From Paraspadella gotoi (lineage: Eukaryota; Chaetognatha): a stretch of DNA of 64,000 nt. The stretch lies in the NCBI GenBank assembly GCA_051294375.1, contig CM119268.1:14529396-14593395 (forward strand), read 5' to 3'. This document shows, piece by piece, positions 42,380-54,313 of the stretch (positions are counted from its first letter, which is position 1; each line of letters starts with the position of its first letter). A model generated the notes under the pieces. That model searched no databases and was not told where the DNA came from. It saw nothing but the letters and a program-made list of their open reading frames with translations. The position numbers and the translations under genes were made by a program.

Positions 42380-43431
42380 ATTCCATCGCAAACTTGAGTT
42401 TATCAGTCACGTGAGTAAAAAGGTGATGCTTAATTTTAATTCCCATGGAGTAAAAAATTTGCAATGTGCACATTCAAATATTCGACAAGCGGACTTCGAT
42501 GACAAGTATTCATTTTCTTTAGCGTTAACGAACGATTGCCAACCAACGCGCCAGTTACTTGAGATTTTTCGTAATCTATCGTAGATGGGGCGTCCATTTC
42601 GTGTGATTCAAAGTAGTCAAATCCTGAGCACTTTGTTATTCGTGATGCGCGATGACGCACTAATTTTTTCGGTCGATGTTTAGCTTGATGATTAAGAAAA
42701 CGTATTCTGTGGTTACTTTCGTAGTCACAAAAATTACATTTGTGAATAATGTTTGAATGGGTGTATCGGTGTGACATCAGCTTACATTTTGTGTTGGTAG
42801 AAAAAATCGCAAGTTTCACAAAAATATTTTGGTTCTGTTGCATGGAATCTTTGTGCATTTGCAAGGTATAAGAAGTTTTAGAAACGTAATTACAAATTGT
42901 ACAAGAAAAGTCTCTCGCCGCTTTCTTACGCGTAGTAATTCAATTCTCTCAATTTTTTTTTTTCATATTCTGATTTATGCATTCTCATCTTGTGCCGATT
43001 CAACCAGGTTTGATTTGGCTACATAATGGCAATATCGCACTTGTAAGTTTTTAGAATGCGTCCAGGTTTTATGTTGATACATACGAATATGGTTCATTGC
43101 CGTGTACCACAAATGTCGCCTGTCAATACAAAAATAAAAATTTGTAATAATGAATTAATATGGAGTATCACTCATGCTACAATACAAAACTACTCCATCG
43201 TTTTACCACGTAAGTTTGATTGTCATGCCAATACTTAATGTGCCTCCGTAATAAATAACTTCGGTGGGAGGAGAATTCACATTTTTCACACTTAAAAGTT
43301 TTTCAATTTGGTTCCTGGACTAATTGATTGTTCCTCAGACATCACGATGGAGGACACTGTGTTTTCAACACATTTATTTCGTCAGTCTTGTCATTTTCCA
43401 AGTTGACAGATTTCCTTTCGCTATTTTCCAT
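42380..43431 (-). pseudogene. ZF1 copy B, multiply frameshifted and 3'-truncated
   Basis: Matches ZF1 of copy A but carries several single-base deletions, for instance in the CDICGY finger, in the exon 1 acidic leader and in the linker before the last finger. The duplication boundary removes about the last dozen codons. The longest open part is about 142 codons. It is non-functional as written. Base-scattered deletions without synonymous bias argue for sequence error or relaxed decay. Confidence 0.8.
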
Positions 43432-43766
43432 TTTGCTACAAAAAAAATAAAAATAGAAAATGGTGAAACAAGCAATTTTCAAATTTTCATAGAAATTTCA
43501 TAGTAGTAACATGATACTAAAACTTGATAAATGAAATGCTTTTTGAACATGCAGAACTAGTTGTAAGAATAAAATCATAAACAAAAGTTTGAAAACAAAA
43601 AAATTTTGAAAAACTGAACTGCATGTTATAAATTTGAATAAAAAAGAAAAAAAAATTCAGACAAAAAAACAAGCATAATTCTAGTACTAAACCTGGCAAA
43701 AAATACTAGTTTATGACAGTTTATTACAATATTACAGTTTAAGGATAAAATCAAGAAACTTTTTAA

Positions 43767-44885
43767 TTATGAGTTTTGTAATTCGTTTTCACATTTTATA
43801 GTCGAACAGTTTTAGCTCAACTTGAGCTTGTCGCCACGTGGGATAAAAGATGATGCTTGATGCTAATTCCCCAAGGAGTAAAAAATTTGCAGTGTGCACA
43901 TTCAAAATGCGTCCTAATGGACTAAAATGGAGTTCATTATAACAATGGGGTCAGTCCGAGAAACTTGGTCATATGTAAACTTGGTGAATTTTTAAATTCT
44001 TCTGAGGACAAATGTTCATCAATAACCGAGTTGTCCTTTAAAGTGAATAGTAAGGCATTGGGATCTTTTTGGTGGTTTTCCTTTAATTGACATATTTTTA
44101 GATGCTTCTTAAAATCTAATTTGCTAGTTGCCACAAATTGACACTTTTACATATGATGAACTTGCGATGTCTTGTACGTTTTATGATCAGAAAATAACTT
44201 GTATTTTTTGTTTTATAATCGCATTCGTGACACTCGTAGATTTTATCGAATGAACGAATTTATGCTTATAAAGTTTGGCTTGTGTATTCGTAGTGAAATA
44301 ACAAAGCTGGCAAAGTATTTCGCGTTTGTACTGTGGCTATCTCGGTGGCGTTTGAGCGATTGATGGAGTTTCGTGGTAAAGTCACATTCTGGACAGCTCA
44401 ATATTTCGTTATTAGGCGATTTCTTTTTAAACTGAATTTTTTCCTTGATGATTCCGTGATTCTCCGTTCGTGTCTGGTCAACGTATTGCTGACGAAGAGC
44501 CGATAATTACAAACGCTGCACTTGAAGGTTCGAGTGGAATGCTTAAATATTTGTGTTGATAAAGACGAATTCGATTTATTCCCGTGTAGCCACAAATATC
44601 ACACTGCAAATATAAAAGTAATATAATATTAAAAACCGATTTATTTATAAATTAAAATGTTAGGAAGCTTTCAATCTCTAATTACAAATTTGGATAAAGA
44701 AATTGCTTACCATGTGCGTTATTTTGTCATGCAATATTTGACGTGAGCATTCATCAGTCCTTTCGGGCGATGAGAAATTACATTGTGAACATTTAAACAA
44801 GTTTTCCTCTTTAATTTCTTCTTTATTCATCGAAATTTCAAAGTTTTCAGTTCCATATTAGTTATTTCTACTGAGTTTGGTCCAT
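43767..44885 (-). pseudogene. ZF2 copy B, frameshifted
   Basis: Same gene as 32469-33607. Several deletions break it (near 43805-43835, 43906, 44150, 44330 and 44460, and in exon 1 near 44755). However, at the place where copy A is frameshifted this copy reads on as VIDEHLSSEEFKNSPSLHM, so the two copies correct one another. Confidence 0.8.
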
Positions 44886-45396
44886 TTTTAGCATAGAAAT
44901 TGCATTACGACTGCGTCGGAGGATAATTTTGAAATATATAGATTTAGAGAGAGCCACAAAAATTATGTATCAAAAAGAGAGATGTAATATTTTTTGGATT
45001 TTTTTTTACTCGAGTACAGAGAAAGGTGCGAATTAAATTTTTAAACAAAACGGTCTTTTAGTTGAATTGTCTCCATATCTGTTTATCCTGAGAAGTTTTA
45101 TTGTGAGACAAAATTGGAGTTGGGTTTCCGCACTTTTAACTCTTGAACCAGCTGACTCGAACTGATTCGTGAGGATGAAAAGCTAAAGCAGAGTGCTCAC
45201 TTTTGTCGTCAGAGCGCGAGGCGTTGCAGAGAAAACAAAATACGAGAATACTGAATTCAATTTCAATTGGAAATATAATTAAAATTTTAACTATATTAAA
45301 CGTTCAAATTGTTTATTTTTAGCATAAAAAAGTTTCGATAATAAAAAGTTAATACAAAATGAATCCGCCTAATATTATTATTCATATACTGATAAG

Positions 45397-45538
45397 GTTA
45401 CGGCAACCGGCTCTTTGTCGGATTCCGCAAAGGTCTTCTGCATTTTCTACGCTGGAATCGGCGTTCCATTGACGCTGATAATGTTCACCGTTTGGTGGAG
45501 CGATAATGATTCCAACTTCTCTCTTATTGCTAAAAATC
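45397..45538 (+). pseudogene. K2P channel orphan exon, copy B
   Basis: Same exon as 34125-34270, with single-base losses after GYGN and in the M2 helix that break the frame. [20 protein letters not shown] is still readable. Confidence 0.7.
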
Positions 45539-46768
45539 ACATTATCCGGCTTGCAGTCTTACGTTGCGTCGTCGTCGTCGTCGTCGTCGGCGTTATGCTT
45601 TTTTGCAATCATTTCTATTGAAAGTGTGATATCATAAGAAGTTGAAAATGTATATATGGCTTCTAATCATCAAGATCTTTAAAATCAATATTCGTATTTA
45701 TGTTTTATTTACAAAACAGCTTCTCTCTCTCTCTTTAATTATATGTCGCTCTCTCTCCCTCTCTTTTCTCTGCAGCGGCTGTCCAGCTTCTCTCTCTCTC
45801 TCTTTTATTATATGTCGCTCTTTCTCTCTCTTTTTTCTTCTGAATAGGGGTAGCCCTCTCAATGGGGTGAGTCAAAAATTTAGAAAGAGAACATGCTCAA
45901 ACGAAAATTTATACATTTTTAAGTATACTTTCATGTAAAAAAATTCTTAACGGCTCTATACCAAGTATTTATTTTTTAATATTTATTTATAGAAAGGAAA
46001 AGAGTTCGACCCTATTCAGATTCGTCGAAAAACGAGTTCAGCTATGCAGCGGCGGTCCAGCGGCTGTCCGGATAACCGATATAAACGGGTGACTAATACG
46101 AGTCTTCGTTTGGCGGAACTGTCCAGCTTCTTTCTCTCTCTCTTCCTCTATTTCTTTCTCTCTCTCCTCGATACTCGATTGTTTGTTCTTATTTACGTTG
46201 ACGATTCTCGTGTCATGAATGCTATCATCGTAAGAATGATCTATCAATCAAGAATGACTATCTCGTCTCAATCATGGTTATCACGCATCATCTTTGGTTA
46301 TCATCATCAATATCAATCTCGCGTCATTTTTTATCTTTTTTTATTTCTTTATTTCTTCTCTCGTCGGCGAGATCCTGTTCTTTTAGATTTTTTCTTATTG
46401 TTCGGTGAGCTCATAAGAGAAAATTTTCTGAGCTTGAAATCGTACTGTAGTAAACAGGCACAGAATAAGTGAGTCATGAATCGTTTTTGTACTTAACTGT
46501 TATTTAAAACTTTTTCCTTAGTTTGAGTTATCTATAGCGGAGACTACAATCTTTTACTATTTTTACTCGATTTATGTTCACCGAAGTTCGCAAAAATTTA
46601 ATGTAAAGATACACTAGGAAAATAAAAAATAATTTATTTGAATTAGGTTATTCAGTTATCCTTAAATGAATCGAGAAAAATGTGATTAAATATTTTATTT
46701 TGAATTATTAAAATCGGCGAAAAGGAAAAAATAAAAAACTTTCATGAACTTCATTCGTATTGAGTCCG

Positions 46769-47849
46769 TCACCGCCAGACGAAGGGGCGATCATCCCGGC
46801 GATGGCAACGAGCATGGACAGCGTCGAAAGACCTGAATAAAACAAAAGAACAGTCGTAGTTAAGATTAACTTAACTTAACTTAAATTTCGTGAAATATGA
46901 ATCTCAAAAAAAAGAACGGTGATTCCAATGTGTTGCGCCGCAGTGACTATTTTCACATGAACTAGCATGACAGAGCATGACTAAAAAAACTTTTTTAGCC
47001 TTGATGAGGTTTTTTCCTGTCTTAAATGAACATAACTATAGGAATTATATGTTTTTAATGTAAGTAGGACAGATCGAACGACAGGCCGACGGAAAGGTGA
47101 CTTATAGAGTTGCTAAAAACCTAAAAAAAATCCATATCGAAACTCACGCAAGCGGCGATGAAATGGTAGCAAAGAGGGAAAAACATTGTTGTGCAGATGG
47201 GAAATCTGTTCCCTTGCAAGACGAAGACGATGCAGACCAATGCGGACACAGCATCAGCGCGATCAGAGGAACAACTGCAATGGAATTATTGAATGGAATT
47301 TGGTTGCTTTTGAACCATACAGTTTTAAGATAGATATTAGAGACTTATATTCGCTGGCATTTGTTTTCATTTACAGGACAAAAGGAAATATGACGGAGGC
47401 GAGATAGTAGACGTAATTACTGTATATGTATCAAATGTTACTCGTTGTTGCGCTTTTGGTCGGGCCTTTCTTACCACGAAGGCTTTCCGAACAAACTTTT
47501 CCAACTGGATGCAAGAGTACGAGGATTCCAAAGGCGATAAAAATCGTCATCATCGTCATGATTTCGTAGACGATCACTTGACCGGCGACCCGGGATCCGA
47601 CTGCTGGTAATGCTCGAAGAGGCGACGGCGGTGATTGAAGACCTGAAGTCAGAGCAGCGAGAAGTTATTTGGGAGCATGTAATTAAAAGAGACTACATAT
47701 GAAAGTGAAAAAGGGATAGTTCAAAGTTGGCGGGAGCTCACTTTGCAGTTTTCAATAAGATGAATAAATCGAATCGATTGACCAGACCAAAATACTCACG
47801 ATTATGATTAGGGCGAAAATGCCGATGAGACTTAACTAACGGTGATCAT
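46769..47849 (-). pseudogene. TM4-5 copy B, frameshifted
   Basis: All four exons are present at matching positions but each has small deletions; exon 1 loses a base in the leucine codon after VRLS. Non-functional as written. The intact version is at 37254-38392. Confidence 0.85.
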
Positions 47850-49032
47850 TTTCAAAGTCTGTCGATTAAATCGATTAAAAAAATATTGAGACGACAAAAT
47901 GAATTTTTTTTTTTTTTGGTGTTTCCGAATCGGTCTCCAAGAAAACTGCAGATTGGATTTGTTAAAAAAAACCGTTGGGATTTATAAGAATCCTCTTTTT
48001 CTCGGGATTACTTGGTTTCCGGTCGCAGTGAATCAGTTCCGCTTTTACAGACGTATCGAGTCAAAACGGGTATTAATTTTGTTTTGTCGAAACTTATTCG
48101 TATGTACGTAAGAATTCTAGTAGACTGCGTGAGACTTAATTTACTTATATAAATCAATAACGGATATTGGATTCCGCAAACGAAAACGCTGCTTTTTGTA
48201 AGGCTTTGAAAAAGAAACCATCTTTCTTCTCTTATCTGTTTCGAGAATAATCTGAGGTGGAAAGTTCCGTTTCCAGTCACCCTTTGCAATTTTGAACCAA
48301 TCGTTGCCTCTGAGAGACTTCAATTCTGGCATTTTCCCCTACACTTACGCCGCTCGCATTTATTGAGAATGTCTATTTTGTAATTTGTTGAAGTATGCAG
48401 GACTGAATAAAAAAAGACATTTCTTTCAAAAAAGAAATTTTAATAGTCTTAAAATTTAATTAAAAACAATTTAAAATTGATAATTAAATTTAAAAAATTA
48501 ATGTAATCGAAGAATAGGATTTTCTTTTCACGAAATAATTTTTAGATTTTAAAATCAATTAAAAACAGACGCAACTTTGAAACTAAAGATTTTCTAATAT
48601 GATGTTTAATTGTAAAATTATGTTTTAAGTCTCAATTTTTATGGTTTTGTTTAATTTTCTCCAGATTATCTGTTACGTACCGCTATCACCAAAAATTTTC
48701 AAAAATAAACTGTGTAACAAGACAGAAATAAAGCTAATTATATTCAATAACTCGGATGAACTCTTAATTGCACATTAATCTAATGAATTTTTTTTTTCGA
48801 ACGATAAATCTTGAACCAACGAAAGAAAAAGAATTAAGAGGGCAAATTCTTTGGCATGACTAAATACTCAGAGCTTCGAATAAAAAAATGTTCACAGATT
48901 GAACGCAGGGAACGTTGGGCGCGGTCGAGGGGCAACTTGCCGTCGCACACAAAAAACAAACATCGGACGATATCCTCGCACGGCCGAGCACCCCGTTCCC
49001 GAACGAGTACAAAAGGAACGTCAATTTCAAAA

Positions 49033-50179
49033 TCAGGTGGTCGGGCAAAGCCAAGGTTGACGTCCCCGAACGGTTCCGCCACCTAAGTGGCTGCGTTCGA
49101 TTCTCGAAACGAGAGTCGCGGATGCAGCCGACGAAGGGTTCCGTGGCGCGAAGGGCGGCGAAGGTCGCCCCTCGGGCACGCCTCCGAGTAGAACGGATCG
49201 TTAGTGTCCGTCGAAGAAATGCCCGCCTAGATAAACCAAGTTTAGAGAAAGTTAATGAAAGAATTGACAAAACAGAATTGTAATTGGCAAGGCTTCAACA
49301 GTCTTTCATTGCAACAACTTACCTTTCCGATGCCGGAGTCTGGAAATCGTCGTCGACCGTGAGAGTCACAACGTTTTTAGCTTTCACCGCCTTTTGAGAA
49401 TTGAAGAAAAAGAATAAGGGCATTGAGAATTAATTAAGTCAAAACATAAACAAGACAAACACACATTGAAGAGACGAGAAGGATCGTATCCTCACCATGA
49501 TCTCGTGCCAGTTTCCGTCGCACAAGTAGTTCTTGGCTTCGGGTTCGTATTTGGTGAGGATCTCCCCGGCTCCGTTGTTGGCGCTGAAGATCAGATTGCG
49601 TCCTGCATCTGCAGCATGAGGTAGTCGTCCTTGCGCGCGGATTGGATGGCGACGATGGCGCCGTCCATCGTGCGAGGTTTCATGGCGAATTTGATGATCA
49701 GGTCGAGTCCACGCGGAAGTTGTCGACTAGGTTGTGAAAGAGTGAAAAATTAAAATTGTATTATTACTATATTTACTATTTTATTCATTAAACACTTTGC
49801 TTTCGTACAGAGTTTGATGTATCCTCCATCGATGCCAAAGAAAGTCCCGTCCTCCGATTCGGCGGAGCATAGGCTGGTCCCCACCTCGACGGGGGCTTCC
49901 CGAGACTCGAACCGACTGTTCTTTTGTTTAAAGTCGCGCATACATCCGATGAAACCAGAGGAGACGCTCTGCAGCGAAAAAAAAAAAAAAAAAAATTTTC
50001 AAGGCAAAGAAAAGGCCATTTGCATGGGACTAGAAGTAAAGTTTAACAATAAGTTTTGTAATTTATAACAAAGAAGAAAACTTACGTCCACGTTCCTCAT
50101 GAACTTCTTTCTGTATTTTCCTTCTTTAACTTCAGGCGCGATGCCGCCAAGGTAGAAAGGAGGTTTGATGTTCATCGAC
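49033..50179 (-). pseudogene. Laminin alpha 3' exons, copy B
   Basis: Duplicate of 39595-40751. The first two exons (50086-50179 and 49809-49968) have the same length as in copy A and are open. The LG5 exon (49496-49726) is 2 bp short, the next (49323-49390) 1 bp short and the last (49033-49226) 4 bp short, so the frame is lost in LG5. It lies closest to the upstream laminin exons, but copy A is the readable one. Confidence 0.85.
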
Positions 50180-50478
50180 CTAAAAATATAATGAGATTAT
50201 TAAAATTATAAAGTGATAATCCAATACGTTAGCTCGGTCGCTCTTAAAGCCGGGTAAGTATTGAATAGAACGATGAAAAATGGCTCAAATAATTTCAGGA
50301 GAATTATCATTATTTCGGGATTCAAGGCTAAAGAAAGATTTCAGTCAATTTTCGTCTTACCAACGAAATATTTTTTATCCAAACGTCAATTCATCAAAAC
50401 AGGGCAAAAATCTATCAATTTGCATCAAAAAAAGGGAGAGAGAGAATCAAAAATGTACGCGCTGGGTGGTTGGAGAGT

Positions 50479-51081
50479 AAGGCGTAGTAAAACTTCTAAA
50501 TTTAACTTTAATAAAAATTTTAAAAGTGAGGAACGAACAACATTATACTAATGAACATTTATGTATAAAAAAATTATAATAAATTTTACAATTTACGCAG
50601 TAGGCCATATTTATCTTAGTACTAATCCAATAAATGTTAAAATTTCAAACAGTTTTTTCTAAGATTTTTTTGCAGATTTGGATTTGTCATAAAAAGTTGA
50701 TAAAAGAAATATAACTATTTTTAAAAAAATTCCTTCATTAAGTGGGTCAAAAATTAGAAAAAGCTATATTTTAAGCTGAAATTAACTTTTATATATTAAA
50801 TATAGTTTTTGTAATTTTTAACCCACTTAATGGAAGAATTTTTAAAAATAATTTATATTTTCTTTTATCACTTTTGACGAGGAATTCAAATCTGCAATCA
50901 AAATTAAGAAAAGCCCATTTTGAAATTTTTCAATTTTATAAGGATAATACTATATATAAATATAGCCTACTGCGAAAATTAAAAAACATAAATTAATTTT
51001 TTTTACAAATTAATGTTCACTGATGTATGTTGTTCATAATTGACCTTTAGAATTTTCGTACGTAACTTTCACTACGCCTTA
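50479..51081. mobile_element. Foldback MITE (copy B)
   Basis: Duplicate of 41051-41651, including both 9-bp TTGGAGAGT flanks (50470-50478 and 51082-51090). The MITE therefore inserted before copies A and B diverged. Confidence 0.8.
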
Positions 51082-51959
51082 TTGGAGAGTCCCAATGCGG
51101 ACTGGGGTATCATTCAACGCAAACTATTTTCAATATAAAGAGAAATATATCAAAACGGAAATTGCTACCATGGCAGATGGTCTTGCTTATAATCGATAAT
51201 ATGGCTGACTCTAAAATAATTTTATATTTGTGTTGGATAAAAAATATGTTGAATAATATCCGCTTTTAAATGTAGCGACGGTATGACGAGGAATGGGAGA
51301 TAGAATGAATTGTTTTTCTGTGCAAGTTGTTTAAACTTTCGATAAAGCAGTACATTTTTAAAACCGAGGAACTTCACGCAATTTCAGGAGCCACGTGGTG
51401 AAAAAACAAACGTGGTTCACTCTAACGGCAGTTACCTTGTCCTTTCAGAGGCACTACGTTTTTTTGTCAAAGGAAAGGAAATATAAAACGAGATTAGGTC
51501 TACAAGCTAATTTGACACCAGAAACAAAATAAAACGTTACACCAACCAAAACCGGTAAAGTTCATTATTTTTTATTTTCATTCTGATATATTTTTTTTTT
51601 GCATGATGTTGCCGCTAACGATCCTTTTCATTTCTGCAATATTATAATATAATAACGAGTTAATCTTCCTACGGAAGATTAAAAGTATATTTTTTTTTCG
51701 TTCCGAGATGCGAGTTTTTTTCGTAGTGGCGAACAATAACAAAACTGTCGCCCACGAAAACTCGAGAAAGATTTATGTTCAATTGTTTGTGCGCGTGCTT
51801 TTTTTTCGCAAGGGCGCGATGCTACTGTTCACAGTTTAGTAGGGAATGTTGATTGGTTAGTGAATTGGCAGTCTTGGGGGGGGGAGGGAGAGGAGCGGTC
51901 TTGGTGAGGGGGGAGCGGTTTGATATCGGGGGCGAGGGGGCTTGCGGTTGGGTTCTTAG

Positions 51960-51984
51960 NNNNNNNNNNNNNNNNNNNNNNNNN
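51960..51984. other. Assembly gap of 25 N
   Basis: Scaffold gap inside a laminin intron, 183 bp after the end of copy B. The bases between copy B and the gap are G-rich and match nothing else in the window. Confidence 1.
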
Positions 51985-51997
51985 ACGAGCTACTTAC

Positions 51998-54234
51998 GTG
52001 GATTGACCCGGCGCCTCGCCCTCGTCCAAGGTTTCGCCGTCGATAAGAAGTTCGCCAGAGCTGCCCGTTCGTCGTAGGCGCATCTGGAAGATCGTGCGAA
52101 GGGAAATTAGAATTATAAAAAGTATAAAACATTGTACCACAATGTAAATAAAATTGATATTTACCGCATGCCACTGGCCGTCGTTGAATGTTCTCTTCGA
52201 CGTGAGACGCAACACGCCGGAGCCGCAGTTGAAGGCGTAATAAACGATTCCGTCCTGGAAAATAACCGCAACTCCAAGTCACTCAAACTTTAAAAAAGTG
52301 CGTTTTATTTCGCTAAAAAGTTTTTTACCTTCATATAAACGGATATAAAGTCTGTCTGTCTGTCTCCGGAAACGTAAAACAAGAGTCCCATCGGGGCGGA
52401 TGTTTGGAAATCGAAGGTGAAGTCGTGTTTGGATCGAATGCGACCGGGGACCTTGGAACGGGGGGGGGGCAGGAGGTCAAAAGTTAATGACGGGAGCAAG
52501 AAAGGAGAAGAAAGATAAGTTTTCGAAAGAAAAAAATGTTGAGAGAAATTTCAGGAAGGCAAAAAAAAAGGCAATAGAAAGAAGAAACCATTTAAAAATC
52601 CGATGACCATATCTTGACAATCCCTTCACGGCCTCGACATCATCGATCGCGTTGTACCTTGGCGAATTCCAGCCTCGAGTCCGGCGCCCCGCCAAACTTG
52701 TACCCATCGACGCTGCCAGATCCGCCACTTCCGGCCCCGGCGGCCGAAGCTGAAGACGCCGGAACTTTGGGCAACGCGCACTTGACTCCCGCGGACCCGT
52801 CCAATAGACGCCAAGAGACCTCTTCCGAGAACGGGCCGGCGCCGTAGTCGTTGAGCGCCATCACGCGGAAAATGTAAACGCGACCGGCGAGTAGTTGGCG
52901 AAGGATGGCGCTGCAAAAATAGTTTTATTATAATACAGAGTATGTACATGTATGCATGTGTTCAAGTCAGTTATTAAGAGGTAGACGAAGATATCAACGG
53001 ACCTCCTCTGATCGCCAACGATATTTATTGTGCTCCAAGCAGAATCGTCGATATCCAAGCCGGTGCCGTCGTCAAGGGCATAGAAAACGCGGTAACCTAG
53101 CAACGAAAATTAAGTTCATGAAAATTGAAGAGGAAACGAACTAGATTAACATCCATGACGAAGTTTTCTCTACCGGTTATAATTTCGCCAGGATCGACGA
53201 AGTATTCCCAAGAAACTTCAACTTCTCCCGCGGCTTGTCCGTCAGCGACGCCGATATTGGTCGGCGCTTTGATCGGTGGACCTAAACGAAAACAAATTGG
53301 GCGTCAACAATGGGTAACGATGACGGAGTTACGACGACGAAAATGATGTAAGACAGATGTAACAGACGATCACTTAGGATAATACACGAATAATGAAAGT
53401 TTATAGAAGATTGTGTAAATATATAAATCCATTTTTGAAAATATTTTACGCGCAGCAGAAAAATTTTCATTCAGAGATTCGCTATTCTAAGACAGCGCGA
53501 AATAGTTCAGAATATGTAACTATAAACGCTTTATTGACGCGTTATTAAACGGTAAGGGATATGGAAATCCCGACTTTCAGACATTTTATTATTCTCAATT
53601 GATTCCTTTAAAAAGTATTAGAAAACCATCAATTTATAACTCGGGTAATTAATCTCAAAACAAAGGATAAAATTCATGACATTTTAACGTCTTGCAAAAA
53701 AAAAGTCTTACTCTCGGGAAAATTGGGGCGGCTTATCGGCGATGGACCAAGGTCCACAGTTTCTCCCTTATCTTTGATAAAAAAAAAAAATTCATGCAAA
53801 TTTTGTAAATAAAGAAAGATGGAGCTTTATATAATTGTTAAATAAGCTTTTTAACACGTCACATCAAAAGAGCAACGAAAGAAGTAAATTCAAATCGGAA
53901 GCGGTTAGTACTCGAATTAAAAAAATACTTACCAGGGAACGGACGGCTATGACCTCGATCGAAAGTCTACTAATTGATATGACTTTTGCTTTTCAATATT
54001 TAAAACTAATAACTTTTTTCAACATTTCCTAAAAGATTCAGAAAAATCTTATAGATTCAATTATGCATGATTGTTTAATTTCCTTTATATTTCGTTGTAT
54101 TTCGAATTTTGTTTACAAAGTAGAGAGTTTTAAATTTTCTTTAAACGATTTTATTTTATATCGGACATGTTTCGGTTCTTGTTCGAACCTTCATCAGCGA
54201 AAATATTTCAAAGTGGCAATTTTTGAAATAAGTT

Positions 54235-54313
<79 letters not shown>

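Larger units (their letters stand above)
42380..51776. repeat. Large tandem duplication, copy B (degraded)
   Basis: Second copy of 31057-42362, joined to copy A by only about 17 bp of unique sequence. It shows many 1-3 bp deletions and few insertions or substitutions, in coding and non-coding DNA alike. It lacks the TRIM, the 320-bp array and the last codons of ZF1. Its right end is 183 bp before the N gap. Confidence 0.95.
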
